This document shows positions 23,824-35,585 of a stretch of DNA of 64,000 bases, piece by piece (the first letter of the stretch is position 1; every line of letters starts with the position of its first letter). Below the pieces are notes generated by a model. It ran no database searches and was not told where the DNA came from. It saw only the letters and a program-made list of their open reading frames with translations. The position numbers and the translations under genes were made by a program. The stretch covers positions 1,220,820-1,284,819 of the forward strand of contig BLZA01000023.1 of NCBI GenBank assembly GCA_013423385.1. Reading direction: 5' to 3'. The DNA comes from Naganishia liquefaciens. Its lineage: Eukaryota; Basidiomycota; Tremellomycetes; Filobasidiales; Filobasidiaceae.

Positions 23824-26800
23824 ATGGTCGCCTTTGCCCTCTCCGCTACCTTGGCGGGACATTCTCAAGACGTAAGAGCGGTACAAGTAATCGCATTCCG
23901 CCTGCTAACGCTTGCTCATCCCCTAAGGTCCGTTCACTCTGCATCGCTTCGTCGAATTCAATCATCTCTGGATCCCGAGATGCTACAGCCATCATATGGA
24001 GAGCTACGAAGGATGCAGACAAAAAGTGGGAAAGCGCGAGGACTATCCCCGATCCCGATGGAAAGTTCATCTCGAGTGTTGGGACCGTCTCTGTGAACGG
24101 CGAGAGTGAGTTGGCGCATCTAACAGCGTCAAAGAGCTCTGTCTGACGGGTTCTCAGAATATATCGCTATCGGCTCTCAATCATCGAAAATCAGTCTCTG
24201 GACTGCAGCAGGAGATGAATCGGCCCGGCCAACTCATACGCTGATCAGTCACAAGCACAACGTGTGCACGCTGGACTCGAATGACTCTGGTTTGCTCATC
24301 TCCGGCAGCTGGGACAAGTGAGCCGAGAGTCTGTCTCCTGGGGTCGATTTGAGACTGATGTTTGGTCGCAGAACCGCAATTGTTTGGCGGGATTTCAAGC
24401 CGTTGTTACATCTGACAGGACACGAGCAAGCGGTGTGGGCTGTTAAATGTGTAGGGGAGGATCGTTTCTTGACAGGTACGTCCAACTTGTCAGCAGGTTA
24501 CGTAGCAAGGAAGCTGATGACGATATCTCCCAGCTTCCGCCGACAAGCTCATTCGGCTGTTCGACAGTCAGGGCAAGTTGATCCAGACTTACAGGGGCCA
24601 TTCCGATTGCGTCAGAGCGCTCAGTTTGACACATGATGGTCGAGGTTTCTTCTCCGCGGCCAACGATGGGTAAGTCGCGGGATATACTATCACTTGTTTG
24701 CGACGCTGAATATGTTATGGCATCTTTTAGCAACGTTATGCTCTGGTCCTTTGACAAGCCCAGTCCAGTCAAAGTGTTCAATGGCCACACTTCTTTCGTA
24801 TACTCCGTTGCCGCCTTGCCGAATGGTGAAGGAGCTGTCAGCTCGGGAGAAGATGGAACGATCCGAGTATGGAGCCGTACGTCTGATCTCGCAACTGATT
24901 GTACGAGAGTTCTCACATCTGCTCTATCCAGACGGAAACCTCGCTCAAACAATCACGCATCCCACGATATCAGTCTGGGTTGTTGATGTGCTTCCTAACG
25001 GAGACATCATTTCTGGCGCATCAGACGGAATGGTCAGGGTATGGACGAGATCTGAGGAAAGGAAAGCCAGTGCCGATGAGGTACGGCAACTGGATCAGGC
25101 CGTTGCTTCGCGGCAGCTGAACAAGTGGGTCGAATGCTCGAAATCAGGTAAAGTTGGCTCATTTTGTATGTTTACAGAACGCAGGTCGGGGATATCAAGC
25201 ATACCGATTTGCCGGGGCCAGAAGGCTTGGCTCGTATAGGTAAGACTGTGCCAAGCGTGTGTCCAGACCTTTTCTGACGTGAAGAGGTGCAGGAAAGAAA
25301 GATGGAGAGGTTCTCATGATTAAAAACGAGGGCAAAGTGCAAGCGTATCAGGTATGTGGCCAAATTCGTCTCGTTGATGCTCTTCTGACATCTCCGTTGC
25401 TTAGTGGTCAAATGCCGAAAGCACATGGCATCAGGTTGGAGAAGTCACAGATGCGGTTGGTTCAGGGCGGAAGCAAGTCTACAACGGTATCGAGTATGAT
25501 TACGTCTTCGATGTCGATATCGCGGAGGGCCAGCCGCCATTAAAGTTGCCTTACAACGTTCGAGGTACGTCTAGTTTTGCTCCTCAGTGCGATGAAGCTA
25601 GACTTTGGCTGCATTACAGATAACGCCTACACCGCCGCGCACAAGTTCCTTGTCAGCAACGAGCTTCCGATATCACACATCGAACAGGTCGTGAAATTTA
25701 TAGAGGACAATACAGCTGGGAAACAGCTAGGATCTTCACAAATCCCGGCAGGATCTGCGGATCCTTTCACTGGTAAGCGTCGTTTTACCAGATAAGGAAA
25801 CCCAGCACTAATGTCCAGGTATATAGGTGGATCGCGTTATCAGCCTGAGGGTGTCCACGCCGGGGGAGCTACTTACTCAGATCCGTTTACCGGGAGCGGA
25901 GCATACCGACCGGGCCAGAGTTCTTCGGGCGGTGCATCGGGCGATTCAGATCCGTATACTGGTACGTATGCGCGGGCAAGCCGCGACGTTGTACCTGACA
26001 CAACGATTATAGGTGGAGGATATCGCGCAACTGCTGCTACCAAGGTGCGTCAATCCGAAAGAGACCCCTCGAGCCATGGAACTGACATGAACCACCCCCT
26101 GATCAGACGTTCTCGCCAATCAAGACACCCGTCTATTTCCAGACCATAAACGTGGACGCCGCCAGAAATAAAGTCAATGAACTCAACAGCGATCCCGAAT
26201 GCTCTTTATCACAAACGGAGAGGGCAACTCTAGACCAGATATACAATCAGCTAAAATCATCGAGCGTCGCATCCCTCGATTCTGGCCTGCAGGATTTTGA
26301 TCCCGCCACGTTCCTGGCTGTGGTGACTAGATGGCCGGAAGATAAGCGATTCCCTCGTGAGTGTCTGCTCTGATTGTCCAGTAGAAGCCATCTCATGTCT
26401 GAGAGTTTTCAGTCATCGATTTATGTCGGATATTGTGCGCCACCAGCTCCGCCTTGGCGTCCTACCAATCTCATAGTGGAGAGGGCGTTGTTGAACTGCT
26501 CCTGCAAGCATGTTCCTTCGACGCGGATTGGCCTACAGCAGGCAGCAAGACGCGCGATACCAACACAATGCTCGCCGCTAGGGCTCTCGCCAACCTGACC
26601 AAGACGGAAGCAGGAAAGACAAGTCTCACTGGCGATCGACTGACCGAGGTATGTATATACCCTCCTTTATACTGAACGACGTGCGGTCTGACGAATTCTT
26701 CTGAATGCCCCAGTTGCTGGAACACCTGGCGGGTCGACACGCTTTCACCACATTCAACAAGAATACTCGGGTAGCATTCGCTACATTGGCTCTGAAGTGA

Positions 26801-27232
26801 GTGATCTTACCTGGCTCAACAGCCGTCCGCCTTTCTGACGCACTGCCACAGCCTTTCCATTCTTGCCGTTGAAAACCAGCTGCCAGCCAAGCACGCTCGA
26901 GCGTTGTTGCAATACATCATTAATGTGAATGCCTTTCGGGTTCGTGGTCAAGCACATTCTGATTTCTGCCATTTACGATAGATCCTATCAAATGAGAGCC
27001 AGGACGGCGAAGTGGTTTATCGGTCGATTGTGGCATTGGGTAATCTGGTAAGCCTTCATTGAATGGCTTACTCATGCTTTTTCTGAGCTCCTGCATGCTC
27101 TTCCAGATTGCCTCGCCGTCGATCTCTGGAAGTCTCGAAGTTGGAGACATTGAGGTGGCGAAGGAGCTCGCTTCCGGAGTTGCCAATTCTATCGGGGAGC
27201 AGAGGTCGAAGGACATTATGCAGCACATATAG
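23824..27232 (+). CDS. DOA1: Ubiquitin-binding Cdc48 cofactor DOA1/UFD3 (PLAA, Lub1)
   Basis: Keeps free ubiquitin levels and recruits ubiquitinated proteins to Cdc48. Nineteen exons fit 799 residues. Domains in order: a seven-bladed WD40 propeller (ATLAGHSQDVRSLC, ISGSRDATAIIW, LISGSWDKTAIVW, LTGHEQAVWAVKC, YRGHSDCVRALS, VSSGEDGTIRVW, ISGASDGMVRVW), the PFU domain (WHQVGEVTDAVGSG, VYNGIEYDYVFDVDI; about 25405-25564), a Gly-rich linker with repeated DPFTG/DPYTG, and the PUL armadillo domain (FQTINVDAARNKVNELN to SKDIMQHI). Start MVAFALSATLAGH is the first ATG before blade 1. Exon ends include 23871, 24105, 24317, 24475, 24669, 24876, 25124, 25239, 25351, 25564, 25772, 25961, 26044, 26356, 26648, 26796, 26924, 27047. 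Length and domain order match the family. Confidence 0.96.
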
Positions 27233-27690
27233 ATGGCGCCTTTGCAATGAACACAGTCAATCAAGGAATGGAGTACGTCAAATCCAAAGCACGTACTTGC
27301 TCGTCGCGTATCATAGTTAGGCGTAACTCCGCAGAAGAGGTATAGTAGCCGTTCCGGAAAGGGGGGTGAACAAGGCTTCAAGGTGGGCGATGCTCATCGT
27401 TGTCGATACGATATGGTAGAATAAGGCATGTCCCTATGTAAACGCATGGCTCTGCTTATCACTCGTTGAGCATTGCGCATAAGATCAGGGTTGACTTTCG
27501 GCAGTCAGACTGCAAAGGTAGCATTGACGACTATTATGTCGGTAGGCACTATTTATACTCGGGATTTATAACACTTTGCTACAATGCATTCTTCTTATGC
27601 TCGCATTTGCGGGAAGACATGAGTGACCGGCTATTGTTGCTGTCTTCTTTGGCTTCCCAGACCCTTTTATCGGACGCAGAGAGACTTCCT
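27233..27690. other. Convergent 3' region
   Basis: The 458 bp between DOA1 and the GH10 gene. No gene recognised; AT-richer after 27530. Confidence 0.4.
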
Positions 27691-29179
27691 CTAGAGCTTG
27701 ATGCCGTGGAACTTGCTGCCACTGTTCTTGCCGTCCTTCAGGGCTTGTTGAACGGCGTAGTAAGTCGACTTGGGCTGGTAGTTAGCATCGTAGATGAGAG
27801 CCGATCCGGTGCCTGCCGAAAAATAGGACGTCAATTTTCCGCCTGCGTCGCTGATCAGAGTCGAAAACACTCACCCGGGAAGACTCCGGGGATCCAAGAA
27901 GTCGGGTCAGCGAATTGCCAGATGCTAACACCCGGGCAGAGGTCATTTCCGAGACAAGCGGAAACACTGAGGTAGTAGTCGTCGTCCCTGAGAAGAGATC
28001 CATTAGTATCTTGTCCGTAGTTCGTCGTCAATTGAGAACTTACTGGGCTTTGGCTACAGTAGCGTTGGCGGGCTGGTCGTTCCCGATGACCGGAATTCGG
28101 ATGTCGAGCTCGGTCATTGGAACCTCAAGACCCTGGTCACTGAACAGGTTCATGGCTGCGGGGATGTCACGAGGAGTTTGTCCTCCAATGAAGTGGGATT
28201 CAAGACCTAATCGAGAAGCAGCCAAGGATGAGCTTTGAAGCGGTGTGTTGGCTACCGCATACTCACCGATACAGTGAAGAGGAGCACCCTTGGCAAGCAA
28301 GCCTTTCGCGAGTTTGGCCATTCCCAAACTTTTGGGGTTGACGCTTTCGATGTTGTACTCGTTGATGCAGAGCTTCATCTTTGGGGCGACTTCATGGGCG
28401 TATCGTAGCTGGATTGCGACTGAGATGAGCGAAATGGGTTTGGCACATAGGAAAGCCGGCTCACAGCAGTTTCAATGTACGATTCACCAAGAACATTGTA
28501 CCACACATTGGCCTTGTAGGTACCGTTTTCATAGAGGGCTGAGCAGTACGGACTTCAGTTCTGGTGGCTTTCAAAGTGAGTCAGGTTGAAACTTACGCTC
28601 GTTGACAATGTCAAAGTATTCGAGGTCGTTCTTGTATCGGCCCAGAACGACTTCAATGTGGGTCTTGAGAACCTGCTTGAGCCTGGTTGGGTCTGTGATG
28701 TTGGTCACGTATGAGGGGGTCTATGATGTGAGCTGTCAGTTGTCGGCGTTTTCAATATTGCCCAAGCACAACTTGCCTGAGAGTCCCAGCAAATGTTGTG
28801 GCCTCGGAGCAAGGAACCGGTCTTCTTCGCTTCAGCGACGATCTACAAAAGAGAGCAAAGTAAGCGACTCCCGTTGGGGAGTTGGGATCTACCCATTACG
28901 TACGGCATCAGTGCCAGTGAAGTTGAAGTTGCCCTCGGTTGGCTGAATGACTTCCCACTTCATCTCATTCTCGGGTGTGATTGCGTCGAACTGGCTTTCA
29001 AGGATTTGAACATACTTCGGGTCCGCGAGCTGGTTCGATTGGATGGCTGTGCCGAGGTATCGCTTGCCCGCCTTGTTGGCCAAGTAGTCGAGGGAGTCCT
29101 TGCCACAGGTGGGAGTCGCTTGGACGCTGGTCAAAGCCAAAGCGGAAAGGATGGTGAACAAGGTTGTCGAAGACAGCAT
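27691..29179 (-). CDS. Secreted GH10 endo-1,4-beta-xylanase
   Basis: Extracellular hydrolase of xylan. The start MLSSTTLFTILSALALTSVQA is a clean signal peptide. The GH10 barrel then shows KRYLGTAIQSNQL, ITPENEMKWEVIQP, RGHNICWDSQTPSYV, the acid/base glutamate in YFDIVNE, KLCINEYNIE, GLESHFIGGQ, the nucleophile glutamate in TELDIR, and VSIWQFADPTSWIPG. No carbohydrate-binding module. Eight exons fit 359 residues: 29179-28904, 28842-28777, 28720-28597, 28538-28465, 28408-28267, 28206-28044, 27987-27875, 27812-27691. The intron after exon 2 has a GC donor (CAG|GCAAGT at 28777/28776), needed to keep frame. The length equals a typical single-domain fungal GH10 enzyme. Confidence 0.95.
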
Positions 29180-30741
29180 TTTTGGCGAGCGGTTGATGAT
29201 GAGTAGAGTCGAGGAGAGCGGATAGCGATGAAGCTTGAGTGGCAATGAGAAACAGAACTGGCAGAGGTCCCCTGTAGAAGCATTATATAGCCGCCTCTGG
29301 TTTGCGATCGGCATTGACGAACTTCCTGAGAGACCGTTTCCAATCTCTGGACATCGGATGTGCCGACACTTTGGAGGCCCCTGTGAAGATCCACTAAAAG
29401 CTGGGGCTTGGCGTCAAAGTTCTGTCCGTCAACAACGCCGTATGTACCGGTGGTAGCGATCCGCTCCAGAGCGAAGCAGCGATCCATAACCGTCTAGGTG
29501 AGAGTTCAGGGATGCGTGAACAGCCTCGGATGCTGGAGGTGCCTCATCGATGCACCGGAGAGCCCAGTGAGCGACTCAGTGTGCACGAACGGAATTTCCT
29601 GGTCACGGCAAGGCACACTAAATCGGTGGCTTCCGATATTCGGTTCTAGCTTCCCCGTCCGTCGCTGTCGTTTCAGGCCTCTCAGTTTGCTTCCATCATC
29701 CAGGCCAGGAGCCTTCGAGTTCACTCCTCGATTGCCCTCAGTCGGCCGAAAATTCCTCCGGAGTCTAGGAACAGCTTCAGGTACAGGTGCACAGGTACCG
29801 AAAGTCGGCGCAAAGCGAAATTGACAAGCTATTTCACGAAATAGATCGCTATACCCAGGGAACCTCCACCCCGAAATGGCCCCACATGCCCCGCGCTAAA
29901 GGTGTTGCGAGGCCCCGAACGCCGTATGGCGCATGAGATGGACATGGTCTCCAGCTAATCTCCAGCCCCGTCCACCTTGAATTGAGCTGTGACTCGTCAT
30001 GAGACGCGACTGCCGGCAAAGAGGTCAACCGGACAAGCTCATCCGCCGGTGCAACCCGCAAAGGGCTTGTTAATCGCGGGAGATTCGAAGATTGACTGAC
30101 GCCTGAAGTAACTCCTGAAGTCCGATAGTCGAGGGTGGGATCGGAAAGTCGAGTGCACAGATGCCCTCAGGGTTCCTCGATGGTGAGACGACCATGAAAA
30201 GTCGCACAGATTTGGAATGCGGTAACTGGGCTGGTGACAGAACGACGTTCTGACGCGGTTGTCTCAGGAAATCGATTTCTTAACGACTTTCGGACGAGCC
30301 CGGGAAAGCCCGGGTTGGCTAAATGTCGCGGCCGCCAGAGGTTCGTTCCGGGTCCTCGAGTCGGATGTGTGTGTGTGGGATGTCTGCTGCAAGAGGGAGG
30401 AACGCCGTAATGTCATATGGTTGTTATGGAGGAGAAACTGCCTCGCAAACTTCCCAGGAAAAGGTTTTCACAGGCGAGATGTGTGAGCTGTCGGATGGCT
30501 AAATCATGGCATCAAGTAACTGAACCCCCAGGCAGCGATCTTATGAGAGAGCGTTGCAGAGGGCGACGCCGCCGCGCCGCCCAATAACGAGCACTGCTAT
30601 CTGCTCGTGAGAAGAGGAGTGGCTGTAGGATTCGCGGCATACACAGACAGTCGGCACACGACAAAGCAAGTATACTGTATGACTACAACTTGAACAAGAT
30701 ACAACTATATAGCAGGAAAAAAGGCAGACCACGCGATCGCC
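29180..30741. other. Long intergenic region upstream of the xylanase
   Basis: About 1.56 kb with no convincing gene; small frames only. It should include the xylanase promoter (right of 29179). Two exact GGCTAAA motifs occur at 30317-30323 and 30496-30502, the sequence bound by XlnR/Xyr1-type regulators in ascomycetes, but more than 1.1 kb from the start. The start-proximal part has the stretch cattatatag at 29281-29290, about 100 bp upstream, a possible TATA-like element. Confidence 0.35.
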
Positions 30742-33247
30742 TTATATGACATAACGGAAATTCTGTTGAATATATCCGAGTTGGGTTCGTAAGTTTGGCA
30801 CCTCCTGAACCCCCGTCGCCGCGCACTCACTATGTTCTGGACATCTGTTTGATCCACAAAGGTACCTGCTTGCGGGTCGTATTTGGTACCTTTGGATTCT
30901 TGGATTACGTTCCGCCGATGATTCGAGCGAATATATGACAGCCTGATATCAAAGTCAGAATCTATAGAGCGAGCGAGATATGGTCTCGTGAAACTTGCCT
31001 CAGTAACCAGCACAGAGGAATTGAGATTGCAAAGCATATTATGCAAGACAGCATTCCTGAGCGGTACGGCGGAGTTTCGGTCGAGTCAAACAACTGTGGC
31101 CCTGGTGACGAGTTGATTGTTAGAAATCCGACGTCGAGCCTGGTCATTATGGTATGTTGTTACCTATGAGGTTTCCAACGGCGTATGCAACGAAGATCAT
31201 GCCTCCCACGGTGATTCGTTTGCTGGGACAGACATTCAAGCATGATAATGAGCAAGATGATGCACTACGAAGACGTCCTCTAGCTTGTACGTACGTATAA
31301 CCAGTGACATTGGCACCCGGGAACGCGAAACCTTGTCCGACGGATCCCACAAAGCTTCCGATGATATAATAGCCAAACAACCGAGATCCTGTGTTCGTGG
31401 TACCATACTGTAATGCGACGCCAAGGAGAGAAGGCAATACCCAGATCATCTTCGCGTGCGGCGAAACAGAATATCAGTCTTTGGGTGAAAGATCAGAAAA
31501 GACCTTGGCTTACCATGACCCATATTCGAGTATTCTTGTATTTTCGGGCAACCCAGGAAGCGGTCAGCGGAAAGAAGACTTGAATTGCTGCCCCAGGCAG
31601 AGCAAGCAAAATGGTTTGATATGCGTCGAAGCCGTAAGATTGCAGAATAAGGTGGTAGAAATTCCCGATTCCTGCATTTCAGGTGAGGTGAGATGAGTCC
31701 GTGGGCTTATACGGGTTGAACGCTTTCCATACCGCCGTTTGGTATGGTGTAGCAGAGAATGATGAGGAAGACTAGAAAGACCGATCAGCTACGCTCCAGA
31801 GGCTTCTTCTCCGCAACCAAGTAGGAAGACTCACGTAAAACGCCCTGGGGATCTTTCCACACGGCAAAGGCTTCGCGGAATTGCGCCCATTTCCAAGTTT
31901 TGCTTGACAAGCTACTCTGATTCCCTCTCAACCGCTCGACGGCCACCCGTCTCTCCCTCTCGTCCAGAAACCAGGCGCTTTCCGCTTGATCTGGACAAAG
32001 AAGGAGGAACGCTCCACCACATATCAGGGTGAGGATGCCGTCGATGAGGAAGATCCAGTGGTAGTTGTGGACACGACCACGGCTGGGGATATGACCCGTG
32101 CCGTAACTGATGAGTGCGCCTATGCCGGAACCAAGACCCTGCAGTGAGAGTGGGTTTCGCCCCGCATCAGGCAGTGTCGCCGAAACTCACGTTGCAGCAG
32201 TAGAACAGGCCGACTCTATAGGAGCATACGGTTAGCATTCATACTTGGTATGGGTATCTTGCAATGGTACTTGCTTGAAAGGCTGCTCTTCTCTTTTGTA
32301 AAATCGTGCTAGCAAAAGTACAAAGCCGGGCTAATAAACATTGAAACATGTGGTATTTCAACTTTCGCGGGACGCTACGCTCGACCCGATGCACATACCG
32401 TAACACAAGCTTCAGCAGCTCCGAGCAATGTCCGCAAAACTGCCAATCCAGGAAAACTCTGAGGTATCACCATACAGACGAGAAGACTACAGGTGCGCAG
32501 AGATCAGTGATCCTGGGAGCAAACAGTAACTCCCAACCTACATTCCCCACACAATCACCATCCCTCCCAAATACCAGCTTAGCCTGAGACGCTGTAGCAG
32601 GAAGCTGAAGCGAGGCGACGTGATCCAGCCGAGGCTCAACTAATCAAGTGGACAGACAAGGCTCACCTTCCTGGAAACTCGAAAAATAGGTAACCGAGGT
32701 AGTAGCAAGAGCCGAGCCACTGATAATGCTGTGGCGTCAGGTGATTATCTGTATATCAGGCTTTGAGCTATCGCAAGGAATGCTATGGAGACGGTAGCTG
32801 ACCTTGTCGAAACTTGAAGACCGCGGCGTATGACATGGCGGATTTATCGATGTACTGCAAGCAATATGCGCTCATGAGCAGCGGCATGAGTACCTATAAG
32901 TGAAATGATCAGTACTGACATTATTTACGCCTAGGACACCGTGCAGAGCATACCCAGTCGATTTTCCGTGATACTCTCTTGTTTTCAGCCTCTGTGTAGG
33001 GTATCGGCCCTTCCTGAACGCCAGCATCGCCATCGCCATTCCGATCTGGCGTGTCCATCAATACTGTGTTTACCTCAGGGTAAAACTTGCCCGAAGTTTT
33101 GCTCTCCGCTGTAGAAGTCGTCCAATGGCGTATGTGACGATGTGCATCGATTCTTAGCAAGGGAGGTGTCGCGATTTCGTCTTCGTGCCCGCCCGTCGAC
33201 ACGTCGCGGGACGCTCTTCGGCGGGTCAGGAGGTCAGCGCTGGTCAT
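30742..33247 (-). CDS. MFS permease of the Dal5 / allantoate-type anion:cation symporter family
   Basis: Plasma-membrane solute symporter with 12 predicted helices. Features of the Dal5-like (ACS) family: a hydrophilic N-terminal arm; first helix LMPLLMSAYCLQYIDKSAMS with the Q-Y-x-D-K signature; the central loop AESAWFLDERERRVAVERL; IGNFYHLILQSYGFDAYQT; the late motif STETPPYRSGMLSC; and the family-typical ending DQTDVQNINFRYVI. The gene has about ten short introns whose inner boundaries I did not all fix; the first exon ends at VSRKIDW (about 32956) and the last intron precedes NFRYVI. Start MTSADLLTRRRASRDV. Dal5-like carriers take up allantoate, vitamins or other organic anions, so the substrate cannot be named. 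Confidence 0.9.
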
Positions 33248-34020
33248 TGTGGACCGCTATCGGAACAAGCTTATGCATTCGCGTCGCATCTGATCGACCA
33301 AATTCACGTTGAACCGACCGCAATCTTCAGCCCTCTCTGTGCAAACCAAGATTCGAGCCACGAGGCCTCGCAAGGTGAAACATCTACTGCCGGCCAGATC
33401 CGATCGACCCGATCCCGTGGCACGGCTGGCAGCGAGGCGAAATCACTCGAGGCGGCAAAGCCGAGATCCAAGCGGCGGATGCAAAACACGGTTGTTCCGA
33501 CAGCCGACAGCTATTGTTCAATGGCCCTGTCCGAGGCGTCTTGGAATCAGTCTTGGTCGTCTTGAGTCGCCAGCTGCATAATTCACTTCCTCGGATTGCA
33601 ATCATTGCCAATTCTGGAACCAGACTAGCTACGGCAAGCCGAATGCCTTTCGCGACTTGGTGACTGTAGTATAGATGGTGACAGCACCGCAACTGAAGAT
33701 CCAGTTGTAAAACATAGCCAAGTCCAAGCTATACACATTCAATCGGCAGGATGAGTGCTAATACAGAGGCAAGATAACTCAGTCTTCAAGCGCTGTTTAT
33801 GCAAAAGCGCGAAGACTGGTGGGCTGGGCAGAACAGAGTTCTGCCTTTGTCCGGAGCCTCTGATGGCATTGGTCATAAACATCTCCAGATGATACTCTGT
33901 GCAATGAACGGAATCTTCAACAGTGCGTTCCCAACGTGACCTATCGTAGCCGGGCCGGAATGGCACCTCTGGCAAGCAAGGTTGGGAAGACTTACTTGAC
34001 AGAAGAAACATGCGCTTCAT
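33248..34020. other. Intergenic region between the MFS and LanC-like genes
   Basis: About 770 bp, upstream of the MFS gene. Overlapping short frames on both strands (33185-33692) look like chance in a GC-rich stretch. Nothing else recognised. Confidence 0.35.
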
Positions 34021-35331
34021 TCAGACGTCATCGAACCCCAGAAAAGCCCCCAAACCCTGTAGATCCTCGTCCGTGCTACACAAAGCCCAGACCCACACTC
34101 GTCCCGCCACTCCTGTATACAGCCCCTCCGGAGAATCGCTAATGTTTAGTTCTCCTGTTTCCTCCATCCGCTGGATGGACCGCTCAGTTGCCCCTTGCAA
34201 GAATGACATTCGACGAGCCTTCGTTCCGAGAGCCAGCGCGTTTCCCGAAGCGCCGTGACAAAGGCATGGTTCCTTTGTCAGCCATCCTCGAGAAAGGATA
34301 TCCGCTTCAGCGCAAGATATGGCTGTCGAGATTCGGTTCGACAGCGATGGATATGCCGACTGTATTTGTTTCAGGCAAGCGACGATGCCCGGCGAGCCGT
34401 GGCAGAACTGGACGAGTCGGTCTTGATGAGGGTGTGCGTTAGAGGTTGGGATTGACGATGGCCAGTTGCCCGACGGCATCTGTAGATCTAGGATTCGCTC
34501 AACGTCGGCCTGCATCGAATCCAGGAGTCGTTGATCTTGAAGATCGATCGCTTGCATGCTTTGAACGACTTGGGATACGATTCCCGCTGAGCCGTGAACA
34601 GCGCCGAGATACGGCTTCCCATGCCACATCCATGGGCGAGGAACCGACAAGATTTCCTCGATGACCGCGTGAATACATTCATCGATATCAGGTACGAGCG
34701 TAGCGTACTGCCCTGACTGACCAGCGACTCGCCTGATCATTCGCAACAAATAAAGAGTTCCGGCTCGACCGTACAGCCATTCGTTGCTCGCCGGTTTCCC
34801 GTGTTTTCTTACCTGCGAAATCGACGCCGATCCGACAACCTGCTTTACCGCTTGACAGAATGCGCGTACCTCGGCCTCGGATTGTGTCTGCCCTGCCTCG
34901 AGCGCAAACACGACATGCAGGGCCGTGTAGACGATTGCATCTTCACCCACACCGCATCGCCATGGTCGGATCTTGAAGCTTGCCATTCCGGCTTGACCCA
35001 AGAGTGCCCGTTCGAGCCGCTTTGCCTGTGTCCAATAGGCATCTAGCCAGTACTTGATCGTGAAGCCATGGTTCAGGTGCTCCTGCGGGATGAGCTTGTC
35101 GAGTTTCCAGAGCAGAAAGACGACGCTGAGCAGGCCGGCGTAAAGTCCTCCGGACGGCGCGAGGGCCGCAGGCGGGTAACGAGTGACGAGGCGGTCCAGC
35201 GAGTTGCGCAATTCCGCTTTGACGTCGATGCGATGGCCGTCAGGTGGACTGATATGGCGACACATGGTGTTGGATGCCGATGGAATTGGCCGCGACACCC
35301 GGCAGCCACTGACCTCGCCGTTCGCTCCCAT
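34021..35331 (-). CDS. LanC-like (LANCL) zinc protein
   Basis: A 436-residue intron-free frame of the lanthionine synthetase C-like family, an alpha/alpha barrel with repeated GxxG motifs. Seen: GGLYAGLLSVVFLLWKL, the W-x-Y-G-R-A-G-T repeat (EWLYGRAGTLYLLRMI), GAVHGSAGIVSQVV, then QFCHGSPGIVACL and CLCHGASGNALAL, which supply the zinc Cys and the Cys-His pair. The final repeat is GLYTGVAGRVWVWALC. Eukaryotic LANCL proteins add glutathione to dehydroamino acids in proteins; bacterial LanC cyclises lanthipeptides. No lanthipeptide precursor or dehydratase is seen nearby, so a LANCL-type role is likelier. The start could lie downstream (MCRHISPPDG, about 35265). Being intron-free is unusual beside its neighbours. 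Confidence 0.9.
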   Translation of the reverse strand: MGANGEVSGCRVSRPIPSASNTMCRHISPPDGHRIDVKAELRNSLDRLVTRYPPAALAPSGGLYAGLLSVVFLLWKLDKLIPQEHLNHGFTIKYWLDAYWTQAKRLERALLGQAGMASFKIRPWRCGVGEDAIVYTALHVVFALEAGQTQSEAEVRAFCQAVKQVVGSASISQVRKHGKPASNEWLYGRAGTLYLLRMIRRVAGQSGQYATLVPDIDECIHAVIEEILSVPRPWMWHGKPYLGAVHGSAGIVSQVVQSMQAIDLQDQRLLDSMQADVERILDLQMPSGNWPSSIPTSNAHPHQDRLVQFCHGSPGIVACLKQIQSAYPSLSNRISTAISCAEADILSRGWLTKEPCLCHGASGNALALGTKARRMSFLQGATERSIQRMEETGELNISDSPEGLYTGVAGRVWVWALCSTDEDLQGLGAFLGFDDV

Positions 35332-35585
35332 AGATGCGTTTCGGAATTGTCCCGCTCAAGCTGACGTCATCCGGCCTACAGTCGTCAGCCACGAGTCCAA
35401 GATGGAGAAGAGGTGGCAGATCGTACATTCTAGCTAGCCATACAACGAAGAAGAGTCGTACACAAATGTCCGTCGTACATGTTCATGATCGGTGTGCGCG
35501 CGACGTAGCGCATATCTATTGATTCGACATCCCAACAGCCGCTTCCCGGCGGCTATGATGCCATCTCTCTTTTTGTTCTCTGCCA

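Noticed and set aside
27691-30741. GH10 xylanase and its long upstream region as a horizontally acquired island
   Set aside because: The gene has eight exons with host-like short introns and typical base composition.
33384-33692. 102-codon minus-strand frame between the MFS and LanC-like genes
   Set aside because: No domain, overlaps equally long frames in other phases, and has no splice support.
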